From contig CM065699.1 in assembly GCA_017654935.2 (NCBI GenBank), forward strand, positions 40,274,338-40,338,337: 64,000 nt of DNA, given 5' to 3'. Position numbers and translations under genes: made by a program. This document shows, one piece after another, positions 45,389 through 55,732 of this stretch (position 1 is its first letter; each line of letters opens with the position of its first letter). The notes below the pieces were generated by a model that ran no database searches, was not told the DNA's origin, and saw only the letters and a program-made list of their open reading frames with translations. The stretch is from Phymorhynchus buccinoides. Lineage: Eukaryota > Mollusca > Gastropoda > Neogastropoda > Raphitomidae.

Positions 45389-45795
45389 ACAGTAATTTAC
45401 GGCCTATTAGGCGCAACCTTTTGACTGAACTTTGACCCCTGCGCCCAATCCGGCGCATGCGCCCCTTCCTATACTCTAAACAGACAAAAGTAAGGGGGTC
45501 GAGAGTTGAAAAGAACTACTCACCATGCTCTGGTAGCTTCCACAACAAACCGACAACAGTTCACTCACATTGCATTAAAATATAGTGATACAGTTAGGCT
45601 TCCACTTCCGTCACTGGCCATGTAATGATGTTACTTTCGCTGATTGTTTCGTTTTTACTTTTTTTTATATTTCTTTGGTTTCTTTGCGCCTTATCGGGTG
45701 TATGCGCCCTATCTTTGTTCAAATTACGATTTTTTTTTAAAAGCAGGGGGTGTGCCTTATGCGCTGTGTGGCCTTATGGGCCGTAAATTACGGTA
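45389..45795. mobile_element. Inverted-ended element (CAGTAATTTACGGCC)
   Basis: Left acagtaatttacggcctatt, right ggccgtaaattacggta. Its internal words (gcgcaacc, gcgcctta) recall the CGGACTATAAG family. Confidence 0.55.
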
Positions 45796-45852
45796 GTGTC
45801 CATGCAAAAAACGAGTACAATACCGACAAATTATTATAACAGAAAATAGTTA

Positions 45853-46197
45853 CAGTAGAACCTCCCTATTAAGACCTTCCCTATTAAGACCTTCCCTATT
45901 AAGACTCCCTCTAACTTGTCTAACTCTAAGAAGATGTGACCCCAAAATTTGTCACCGTTTTTTTTCTTTTTCCGACCTTCATATCCGGACGTACAACGGT
46001 GTGACTGTGTGTCACCGGGTGAAGAAGAACAGAAGTTCGGAAGCTCCCCCCAATGTCAACTCCATCAGGTCAGACCTACCTCTTTTTTTTTAGTTTCTTC
46101 CTCTACAACTGTGTGACTACCTCCCTGTTAAGACCCCTCCCTTATAAGACCCAATTTTAGCTGTTTTTTAAAGGTTTATATTAGGGAGGTTCTACTG
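45853..46197. mobile_element. Tc1/mariner (pogo/Tigger)-type MITE
   Basis: cagtagaacctccctattaa ... attagggaggttctactg, flanked by TA. Confidence 0.75.
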
Positions 46198-46215
46198 TAC
46201 TTGTTTCAGACGATA

Positions 46216-46728
46216 CAGTGGAACCTCCCTTATAAGACTCCCTCCCACAGAAGACCTACTTCTCCGAGACATTGCCCTTCTTCGTAAGTATTAAAATTAC
46301 CTCCCTTATAATATAAGACCCTTCCTTTGAAAGACCCCCCACGTCACGTGTCACATTCCCTCTTATGCTAGGAAGCTTTCTTAAGATTTCTTACCAGCTA
46401 TAAGAGGGAAAACACGTGAAAACAGTCATCTTGACACGTGACGTGGTGGGTCTTTAAGATTTCTTACCAGCTATAAGAGGGAAAACACATGAAAACCGTG
46501 ATTTTGACACGTGACGTGGTGGGTCTTTAAGATTTCTTACCAGCTATAAGAGGGAAAACACGTGAAAACCGTGACTTTGACACGTGACGTGGTGGGTCTT
46601 TAAGATTTCTTACCAGCTATAAGAGGGAAAACACGTGAAAACCGTGACTTTGACACGTGACGTGGTGGGTTCTTTAAGACCTAATTTTGGCTGGGTTTTT
46701 TCAAGGTCATATTAGGGAGTTTCTGCTG
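46216..46728. mobile_element. Tigger-type MITE with internal 73-bp tandem repeats
   Basis: cagtggaacctcccttataa ... agggagtttctgctg, flanked by TA. About 46380-46670 holds four units of tctttaagatttcttaccag, ctataagagggaaaacacgt and gacacgtgacgtggtggg. Confidence 0.75.
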
Positions 46729-47149
46729 TACTTCTTTCAGACAACAATACTAAGTAACAACTCCCATCACAAAACAAAATAATGCTCTGAGCATTGAACA
46801 CCGGAAACCAGAACCTACAAATCACATCTACACACCTTCATCGCTTTAGAGAATTCCACATCGAGAGAAACGGATTTTGCATACACACACACACACACAC
46901 AAAAATCACAATGATCCTCGTCAATCTGAACAGGCTTAGTTTGCATTATAAGGATGATTGATAGCACTGAAGTCATAATCATGAAAAGCATTCATTTTGC
47001 AAAATGTTACGTAATGGGTTTTTTAGATCGCGAACACAAAAGCTGTGAATATGACTCGATGCTAGGACACGACCAGCTTGTTCCATGTCACTACGCTGCG
47101 TACAAAACTTCAGTAATAAAAAAAAATCACACCCACACATGAATGAAAA

Positions 47150-47285
47150 TCCGTTTAACGTCCTCCGCGGGTCTGGAACAGACACATGTGGGACATTGGT
47201 GGATAATAAAGATGGTGGGAGCGATCCCGGAGGCAATGCCCGGAGGCAGTGCAACACCAGGAAAGTCCCAAATTTATAACGATAC
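47150..47285 (+). mobile_element. Fragment of the ggaggcaatgcccggaggca SINE family
   Basis: Starts gtttaacgtcctccgcgggt, ends gaaagtcccaaattt. Confidence 0.5.
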
Positions 47286-47307
47286 ACATATTGTGTCAAG
47301 CTAAACT

Positions 47308-47622
47308 ACCATATTTTTTTAAACTATAAGGCGCACCTTTGCATAAGACGCACCCCCTACATTTTACCCAAATTTCAGATTTTGTTACTGTTCTATCAGT
47401 CACATTGCAAGGCTCAGGGGTCTGAGTCTGGGGAAAAAGTATCGCCTTATAGTCCGAAAAATACGGTACTGTCATTTTCGGACTATCTTTGTATAAGGCG
47501 CACCCCCAAAATGTTACCCAATTTTGAGATTTTGTTAAGATATTTTCCTACTATTTTATTAGTCATATCATAAGTCACAGTCTGCGAAAAAAGTATCGCC
47601 TTATAGTCAGAAAGATACGGTA
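47308..47622. mobile_element. Two adjacent CGGACTATAAG MITEs
   Basis: First copy 47308-47467 (taccatatttttttaaactataag ... cttatagtccgaaaaatacggta). The second, 47466-47622, uses the end of the first as its start region. Both keep gggaaaaagtatcgcc or a variant. Confidence 0.7.
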
Positions 47623-47664
47623 CGTAAACACACCCAATACACTAAAAAAGTTGATTGCGTGAGC

Positions 47665-47880
47665 GAAAATGGTGTTTTACGTCCTCTTGGTCTGAATCAG
47701 ACACATATGGGACATTTGTAAATACAAATATGGTGGGAACAATACTGGAGGCAATGCCCGGAGGCAGTACGAAACCAGTAAAGTCCCGATTTTTTAAAAT
47801 TAATACAGATAGCTGTAGCGGTGACCACGCCTCGGTTAAACCTCATCGGCTATGGCACCGCCACAAGTAGTATTAAGAGG
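47665..47880 (+). mobile_element. SINE-like element, plus copy of 40288-40494
   Basis: Reads gcgaaaatggtgttttacgt ... ctatggcaccgccac. The translation of either copy is not meaningful. Confidence 0.7.
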
Positions 47881-48059
47881 TGTTTTTTTTCTTTCTTAAA
47901 TTAAAAAAAAGTTGATTGTTATTCCTTGCACAAATTTAGACCTCTAGGTATGTCACTTGATTAAGTACTGCAAAAAAAATTTAAAAAAATGGGTTTTGTC
48001 TGACCTCGTCAGCTGCAAGGTGGTCACGCTGCAAAACAATTTTCAAAGTCAGCTGTTTC

Positions 48060-48270
48060 AAAATGTTAATGTGAATCAAAACATCAAAAATAATAATACG
48101 AATCAAAACCAGTCTCCAAAAGTCATCACAGTTTAATGTGAATCAAAACGGTCTAAAAAAATAATACGAATCAAAACCAGTCTCCAAAAGTCATCACAGT
48201 TTAATGTGAATCAAAACGGTCTAAAAAAATAATACGAATCAAAACCAGTCTCCAAAAGTCATCACAGTTA
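48060..48270. repeat. Short tandem repeat, about 70 bp x 3
   Basis: Units of gtctccaaaagtcatcacag, tttaatgtgaatcaaaacgg and aataatacgaatcaaaacca. Confidence 0.88.
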
Positions 48271-48769
48271 ATCAATAAAAAGGAATTGACAAAAATGATG
48301 ACGTAGTGCTTTGCTAAGTTTACATTTGACTTGGAGAATCCTGAAGAACTCACAGCGACACATGGACATGCCGACTTCAAAGACAATGCATCAAATCTTC
48401 TACTTCATCTCATCCTGATGCATTATGGGTTATACATGCATAATCATTGTCGTGAAATTACATCAACTTTTATTTACACAAACATCAAGAAATACTGTTC
48501 TGAACAGCCCACACCAAAATGCAAGGAAGAAAAAAACAACCACTAAATTTTCCTCATATTATTGAAACCAAAATCATACCCTAGGATAATTACGCCACAC
48601 TATTTTTGGTCTTTTTCAACAAAAGGACACAGTGGCAATTCACTACTCGCTCGATTGATGAAAGCTAATCTCACTACACTCCCAATGAATGCTCAAAAAA
48701 AAAAAAAAAAAGCGTCACAGCTATGCCAATTCTAAAATGCAAAACAAAATCGTGAAATGGCACATCAAG

Positions 48770-48823
48770 AGGCTGCGAGAGGCCTAGCTGTCCTAAAAGC
48801 CTGACCTGACCTGACCTACACCT
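48770..48823 (+). mobile_element. CR1-like LINE 3' tail, solo
   Basis: gctgcgagaggcctagctgt, then cctaaaagcctgacctgacctgac. It matches the ends of the two coding LINEs, so it is a severely 5'-truncated insertion or a SINE sharing the tail. Confidence 0.55.
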
Positions 48824-49164
48824 TGTGTTCTCTTGGAACAAGTCACGTGATTCTCTTCCCTGCCAGGCCCATGTCTACAATGGGCAAAGTGATGCCATAA
48901 CTTCTGAAGTCACAACTCGGCAGATGTTTGCTTTAAGAGATATTATATATATATCTCCAGTCTATTTGTTTTCCAGATCGACTCTTAACAGGTTTAGTTT
49001 TGTTAAGTAAAAAAAAAAAGAGGGTTATTTTCTCACTTTTTTTCTCTGGAAGGGCAGGGATTAATAATAATATCCGTTGTTTTTCTGGTGTTTTTGTTTT
49101 CAATCGGACATTTTTCTGTTTGAGCATTCCCCCCTTTCAACATCCATTCCACAACAGTACTTAG

Positions 49165-49345
49165 TTAAAAAACAAATCCTCCGAAGACGGAGTGTGGCTG
49201 CCCATGTGGGGCGGGGTAATCAAAAAACGGTCACACTCGTAATGTTCTCATCCATAGCTGTTGCATTTGTACCATAGCGTTCAAGTGCTTCGGCTGTCTG
49301 GATGATCCCTGGAGTCTTACTTTTTAGCCAAGGTGCGACAACAAC
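49165..49345 (+). mobile_element. SINE-like element with CAA tail
   Basis: Same family as 15985-16170 and 54010-54180. Confidence 0.55.
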
Positions 49346-49399
49346 AATGCTTGTTCAACAAAAAACAAATGATCTTTCTCAGTTTCTGTGCCCACCTTT

Positions 49400-49880
49400 T
49401 CCACACCCAGTCCAAGATTTATAATATCGCTTCATCTGCCCAACTCACAACATGGCTATAGCCCATGTTCAATGATTAGCGCATGCTGTACTATTGGCCA
49501 CTGCAACTAGGCTTATTAACGCCCTTGACGGCAAGAGTTAAGCCCTTGTTGATCAGTATCCAAAAGGGCATTCACTCTTGCAAAAGGCAGCCATTAAGTG
49601 GCCTCAAATAGGGTTATTGGTGAGAGTCACTCCCTTGTTTGCTCAGTACTCAACCATCTTCCCCCACCCACCAAGGGCATTCACTCTTGTAAAAGGTGTT
49701 CTTTGCAGTGGCCAATAGAATCAAGACTCCAGTTGCAAGTTTATCATAAACTGCACTGCCGCCAAATAATTGTCACAAGTGACTCGACTAGAGCAAACTA
49801 TTTGTATTTCCCCAATGTAATCAATCATTGGAAGCAAAGATTCTAATCCAAATGTCGCCTGTTCCCAGTTTATAGTTTGG
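49400..49880. other. Unassigned stretch with a local duplication
   Basis: gggcattcactcttgcaaaagg and gggcattcactcttgtaaaagg lie 110 bp apart in similar context. No exon is seen. Confidence 0.3.
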
Positions 49881-49984
49881 GAACACCCTTATACATAACT
49901 AAGTTTCTCCCATCTTCCAAAATTTTGATTTGTTACTAGTGCTAGTATGTTAATAATAATAGTGAGACTGGGTGAACCTGTTTC

Positions 49985-50245
49985 AAAGACTGTATAGGGG
50001 AAGATAGGCATCCGGTCTCTTTTCCCTATATGAGTAATGAGGACAGAAACACTGGTTATGTCCTTTTTAAACAGGACACATTTTACACGTCGATAGGCCA
50101 GTTGAATTCTCCGTTCAAGTTCCAGTCTGAGTTTTTGGATAGCCTCCACTGTGAATGGTGTACTGTCGACACTAACGATAACTATCAGCCCGGTTCACCG
50201 AGCTCTTAAGTAATCCATCTTACCTTTTTACTTTTAGAATATCTT
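49985..50245 (-). repeat. Dispersed repeat, copy B
   Basis: Inverse of 43945-44222. Confidence 0.65.
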
Positions 50246-50267
50246 TGCCTGTTTTTTCTTAAAATGT

Positions 50268-50437
50268 ACCGTATTTATCTGACTATAACTATAAGGCGAT
50301 ACTTTTTTTCCCCCAGACTCAGACCCCTGCGCCTTATAAAGTGACCAATGAAATACTAAGAAAATATAGTAAAAAAAAATTGACATTTGGGTAAAATTGG
50401 GGGGGTGCTCCTTATACAAAAGTGCGCCTTATCAGGC
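50268..50437. mobile_element. CGGACTATAAG MITE
   Basis: accgtatttatctgactata ... aaaagtgcgccttat, in reverse orientation to 47308-47467; the right end is eroded. Confidence 0.6.
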
Positions 50438-50792
50438 ATGGGAATTAGAGAAAACAAAAAAGACTGAAAATTGGGGTCTGGAAGCAGGCATAGGCACAAG
50501 GAATAAAATACAACTGAATATCATGTGTGTTGGGATACAGCCCCCAGATAATGAAGCTTCTTCTGTTATCTAAGCCTTAAAAACAGTATTAGGTAGGTAG
50601 GTAGGTAGGTAGGTGATGTAGGGCTATGCATAGGCCTCTCGGCCCTTATTACGCCCCTTCTCGATGAATTTGACTTGTCAGAATTTATTTAGTGGTTTGC
50701 GTCTCTTAAATCAATAAACTAATAAAAAGATAAATCTTTAAGAGAATGGCTTTTTTATATATATATATATATATATTATATTTTTTTATTTT

Positions 50793-52313
50793 TTATTCAT
50801 CAAAACATTTAAATTTTGTTATCAAATTTGGGTTTTCGTCCAAAAGATTTTTGAATTCATTAATGCTAGGTGCATTCTTTATGTTAATTGGTAGATCATT
50901 CCACATATGAACAACACGGTTAGTAAAAAAGTTTTTGCGGGTGTTAGTATTAGATCTGTTAAGAAACAATTTACCATCACTATTTCTTGTTTTGTCTACT
51001 GTGCATTTTATGAAAAAGTCATTGAAATTGATATCATCAAGATTATGTACAATTTTATAGGTTTGAATAAGGTCCCCTCTAAGTCTTCTTCCCTTCAAAG
51101 ATGGTAATTTCAGAAAATTTAAACGTTCCTCATAAGACATATTTTTACATGCTTTAACTAATTTTGTGGCTCTTCTCTGAACTTTTTCAATTATTATTGA
51201 TTGTCTTTTTATGTTAGGATGCCATATACAGTTACCATATTCTATGCGAGGTCGAACCATAGCCTTGTATAATTTAACAAATATATCCTTATGAAGATAG
51301 TCAAATGATCTTTTGATTAATCCCATTACTTGGTTAGCTTTACTGGTTACCTTCTGTATATGTGTATCAAATTTCAAAGCTGGATCAAAAGTTATTCCCA
51401 AGTCTTTCTCGTTTTCACATATATTAATTTTACTTGTTGTGCAGTTCGGCTTCATATAATAATCATGTTTAGGGTTTTTCCTTCCTATGTACATTACCTT
51501 GCATTTTTGGACATTAAAATATAAATTCCATTTATCTGACCATGCTTGTAGAGAGTGTAAATCTGACTGTAGTATTTCTTTATTACCAGATGTATTATAT
51601 AGCTTTGTGTCATCAGCAAAGATCTTACATTCACTATTTACTTCATCGGGCAAGTCATTTATGAATATGGTGAATAGGACTGGGCCTAAAATACTGCCTT
51701 GGGGAATACCACTGATTACTTCTGCTTGTTCCGAGTATGATTTACTTACTCTTACTTTCTGTTTTCTATTTGTTAAAAAGCTTCTAATCCATTGTAAAAG
51801 TCTACCATCAATTCCATATGCTGACAATTTAAGTAACAATCTTTCGTGTGGCACGGAATCAAACGCCTTTTTAAAATCAAGATACACTATGTCTATCGTC
51901 TCTCCTATATCTATCAGTTTTGTAAAATTTTCCATGACTTGAAGTAATTGCGTAACACACGACCTTCTGCGCCTAAAACCATGCTGGCAATCTGAATATA
52001 GTTTGTTTTCTTTCAAATAAAGAACAACTTTATCCCTTATAATTGATTCAAGTATCTTACAAGTTATACATGTCAAACTTACTGGTCTATAATTTCCAGG
52101 ATCTGTTCTAGTGCCTTTCTTAAAAATAGCTATAACTTCTGCGTTTTTCCAATCATCTGGCAGTTCTCCCTGTTCCAAAGACAAATTAAATAGTTTAGTT
52201 AATGGTTCACTTATCTCATTAGCTATCTCTTTCAGAACTCTGGCTGGTAACTGGTCAGGTCCTTGAGCTTTAGAAGTATCCAGTTCTTTAAGTTTCTTTT
52301 TAACTGTCTCCAC
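50793..52313 (-). pseudogene. Reverse transcriptase domain of the CR1-like LINE
   Basis: 506 codons without a stop. RT motifs in order (residues from the first Met): AQGPDQLPARVL near 17, NYRPVSLT near 76, QHGFRRRRSCVTQLL near 108, YLDFKKAFDSVPH near 145, SGIPQGSILGPVLFTIFIND near 205, then the catalytic FADDTKLYN near 235. The C-terminal part (MVRPRIEYGNCIWHP, IEKVQRRATKLVKAC, RVVHMWNDLP) is also intact. The Met is not a true start: the frame continues 5' to about 52413, where a one-base change in an A/T run puts the endonuclease in another frame. The RT part itself looks young. Confidence 0.88.
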
Positions 52314-52363
52314 CTCAATGTATATATCTGTTAATGTGTTCCCTTTGGATTTGGATTCCCTAT

Positions 52364-53479
52364 CTACATTAGGAATATTATAAATATCTTCTCTTGTGAA
52401 AACGCTCGAAAAAAAGAGTTTAATGTGTTTGCTTTGTCTTTATCTGTTGTGACTGTTTCCCCCTTTTCATTTTTCAATGTTCCTATCCCTGTTGATGTTT
52501 TTAGTTTTTCTTGCACATACTTCCAAAAGTATTTAGGTTTAGATTTGCATTCACTGGCTAATTTTATCTCATAGTCTTTCTTTGCCTTTCTAGTAAGTTT
52601 TTTACTTTTGTCTCTTTTCTTGATATATTTTAAATATTCCCTTTTGCATTTATTTTTACTTTTCTTCTCTTTTTCAACCTTTTTCAAATAAACGTTTCCA
52701 GACTCACTCATTAAATATCTTCGAAAGGCATTATATTTTTTCTTTACTGCTTGAAAAGCTTTCCCATTTAACCATATAGGCTTGTATCTTTTCGTTTTAT
52801 TGACATTTATTTTGGGAATATGCATATCCATAGAATTTAGGATTTTACTTTTAATACTTTCCCAAGTTTCATTAACATTCTCAAATTTAATGTTTGACCA
52901 ATTTACTTTTTCCATATCTTCTCTTATTTTTGTATAGTTGCCATTCTTTAGATCATATTTATAGTGAGGGTCGTTTACTGGTTCTTGTCTAGGAATAAAT
53001 AAATGGAAGTATAGTAAGTCATGATCGCTTTTACCCAATGGGGCTAAATGTTGAACATCTGAGGTCATGTTTATGTCACTGACTAAAATCCAATCCAATA
53101 AACTAGGTTTATCACCTTTCCTCCTTCTTGTTGCATTTTTTACTTTTTGTATTAAAAATGCATCATGTATTTTTTCTTTAATATAATTGTCAGTTTGATT
53201 GCACTCTCCATCATTCCAATTTACTTTGGGTAAGTTAAAATCACCCATGATGCAAACTTTATTAAATGAATTTACTTTCCTTCCCTTTAACAAGTCGAAA
53301 AGCTTGTCCGTATTTTCCTCATTTTCATTATGTCTTCTGTAAACGCAGCCAATTAATATTTTTTCATGGATAATTCCACCTATGCTGCACCATACACTTT
53401 CATCGAAGTCTGTGTTGTTAAGATTTTCACATTCCGCTGAGATAAGAGATAAGACTGATATATTTAGTTCATTTCGCAT
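52364..53479 (-). pseudogene. Endonuclease (EEP) fragment of the CR1-like LINE
   Basis: 371 codons. The distal part of an exonuclease-endonuclease-phosphatase fold is seen from CVYRR near residue 46, GDFNLPKVNW near 79 and LLDWILVSD near 127 to KSDHDLLYFHL near 149 (the GDFN and SDH catalytic motifs). It is followed by the basic linker common before the RT. The first catalytic residues are absent (5' truncation). The frame ends prematurely just after SFF in a T-rich run near 52413-52420; the RT frame continues there, so a single-base deletion is likely. Confidence 0.8.
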
Positions 53480-54009
53480 TCATTTATAACCAATAACTTC
53501 AGTTTTACTCATTGGGCTTCTTTTTTTGTTATCTCATAAATGTCCTCTTGGACCATCAAAAAAGCTGAAACTTGCAAAAAAAAAGACTGAAGAGGACCAT
53601 CCAAAAAGCTGAAATCAGCCAAAAGACTGACAATTATCATGCCTGCTTATGGCTTATACTAGTTATAGTCCGAAAAATGCAGTAGTCTATGGACAGTAGT
53701 GTGATGCTGTCACATGCCCCAAAATTACACCCCTTTTGCGCTTCCCTAAGATTAGTAAGAACCACAGTAACAAAGAGCAATTTCAAAGAACAACTCTAGA
53801 GAAAGGAGAAGACAAAATATGCAAAGAACAAAAAATTATGGAGGTCGCATTTTTCATTCTAAAACAGGGTCAGCCTGATCTCTCCATCTGTACTCCACTG
53901 CACAATGGGAAACTAAAAGTCTGTTCTTTCCAAGAACAACTCTAAATGAAGTATGTGCGCACACCCCAGCCATCAAGAAGTGAAGAACACAGAATACATA
54001 AATCAATAA

Positions 54010-54180
54010 TGCATAGTCCCCTGAAGTCGGGAGTGTGGTTGCTCACGTGGCGGGGTAATCAAAAACGGTCACAAATGTAATGTTCTCATCCCTAGCTGAT
54101 CAATGCATTTGTACCATAGTGTTCAAGTGCTTCGGATGATCCCTGGAGTCTTTTAGCCAGGGTACAACAACAAACAACAA
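54010..54180 (+). mobile_element. SINE-like element with CAA tail
   Basis: ggagtgtggttgctcacgtg ... ggatgatccctggagtcttt ... acaacaaacaacaacaa. Confidence 0.55.
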
Positions 54181-54289
54181 CAATAATGCATAGGTGCACA
54201 CATGCATAAACTGATGCAAACTTTTTTTTTCTCCACAAAATTCAGAAACGGTCAAAAGCTGTAGCTTCCATCATGGGAATTACATGTAA

Positions 54290-54536
54290 TTAACCCTTTC
54301 ACTGCCAGCCATATTTCAGCAAAAAAAATCCATTAAATTTACCTGCGTAGAGAACAAAAACCATCTGCAGTATTGGGGATTCTTCTGTGATATATAAAAT
54401 AAGGTCTACCCTTACTTCCCAAAACTAAGACAATAGGGTCTTTGGATAATATACCCCAATTTGATGCCTTTTAGTGACATAGGTATTATTAAACCACTGT
54501 GGTGCTAAAATGAGACATTGGCGGTGAAAGGGTTAA
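54290..54536. mobile_element. piggyBac-like MITE (TTAA-flanked)
   Basis: TTAACCCTTTCACTGCCA ... TTGGCGGTGAAAGGGTTAA; very close to 10909-11154. Confidence 0.78.
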
Positions 54537-54719
54537 TCTATCACTAACTTTATAATCAGCAACAAGCTATCGCTATAGGGGAAAGCATGAGGAATGGGCT
54601 ACAGTACCGGTACACCTTTCTACATTGACAGTCCAAGTTTCATCACATCTCAAGACCAGTGCCAACAACAACAAAATAAAACCCATAATTAAACAACAGT
54701 GAAGACAGTACAACTTAAA

Positions 54720-54791
54720 CACCCCCACCCACCACCACCCCAATCCTCAGCCCAAATCGCCTCTTCCCCCCCCCCCCCCCCCCCCCCCCAA
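54720..54791. repeat. C-rich tract ending in poly-C
   Basis: cacccccacccaccaccacc, then a run of about 24 C (54767-54790). Confidence 0.9.
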
Positions 54792-54954
54792 TTATTTTCT
54801 CATTTCTCAGCCTAATTTTCAGGTTGGCAGATCTATACGAACAACATGAACATACACTTAATTTACATCAGTCCAGGTCTAGGACTCTACTCTCTCGGAG
54901 TAGGACTAGGACTACGAGTATGCAATTTACAAAACAGTGCTGTTCCAGCAGACC

Positions 54955-55168
54955 TGTTTACCCCCTACACAAGTCTTGAGAAGTCTGGATAGCTGAAATG
55001 AGTAGTTTTGGTGCAAAATGTGTAGTTTTATTCATTAAACCATCAAATAATGTTCACTGAAAATGAGTAGTAATCAAGAGGTAAAGAGCATTATTTTCAG
55101 TTTTGAAGAGTAGTAGAGGTCCAAATTGAGTAGAATACTACTCAAAAAGAGTAGAGTAAACAGGTCTG
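54955..55168 (+). mobile_element. CAGACCTGTTTAC MITE
   Basis: cagacctgtttaccccctac ... gagtaaacaggtctg; close to 34426-34636. Confidence 0.8.
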
Positions 55169-55510
55169 CTGTTGGTTGATGTAACTGATTTTGCGGTCAA
55201 ACCTTTCTACCAAAGGACACCAAAAAGCATATTATGACAAATTATTTAAACAGTAAAATCTCTCTTACTCGAGTTTTCTTTAAGCTTGTAAACTGGTTCT
55301 AAGCAACATTTTCATGTAGTAGCCCTAGTAAAAAAATTCTTTACAGGCCACTGAAAACAAACCATGGGAAAAGCCGCTTAAAATGTTCAGCACAACCACA
55401 ACAACAATATAACGGAAATAAGTGGACATACTAGCACGAAGACAAGAGTCCTGTAATCCACTGACAAAAGATGCCGAGCTGCCTGCAGCACTGACTGAAC
55501 GCTCACTCAG

Positions 55511-55730
55511 CAGGGCTCCCAATCGTCCCGCAAAACAAGGGGTCCCAGGGACTCCTTCACTTACAGCATAGAGGGTCCTAGAGGCGGGATGGAGGGTCCC
55601 AGTGGCATTGCGAATGCTAAAAATATTTTTTTCTAGTGCATCCCTGGGACCCCCTACACATTTTTTTTAGAGGGTCCTTTAGAATTTTAGTGTTTCATAG
55701 ACCCCCAAATGGGGGTCCCTGGGAGCCCTG
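55511..55730 (+). mobile_element. CAGGGCTCCC MITE abutting the zinc-finger stop codon
   Basis: 220 bp with intact ends, flanked by the direct repeat actcag (55505-55510 and 55731-55736). The zinc-finger stop codon (55733-55735) lies inside the right-hand duplicate, so the insertion begins the 3' UTR. Confidence 0.9.
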
Positions 55731-55732
55731 AC

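Larger units (their letters stand above)
50587..53500 (-). mobile_element. CR1-like non-LTR retrotransposon, 5'-truncated
   Basis: The element encodes the distal half of an endonuclease and a full reverse transcriptase, in two frames. After the RT stop it has an AT-rich 3' UTR with a (TA)n run (50759-50775). It ends gggccgagaggcctatgcat, then (acct)n at 50590-50614. The N-terminal half of the endonuclease is missing and homology stops near 53480-53500, as expected for incomplete target-primed reverse transcription. I did not find a clear target duplication. Placement in the CR1/L2 branch rests on the F-A-D-D active site, the motif set and the short-repeat tail; a phylogeny was not run. Confidence 0.85.

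Noticed and set aside
51487..51942. Plus-strand frame of 151 codons in the LINE
   Set aside because: Antisense of the RT domain.
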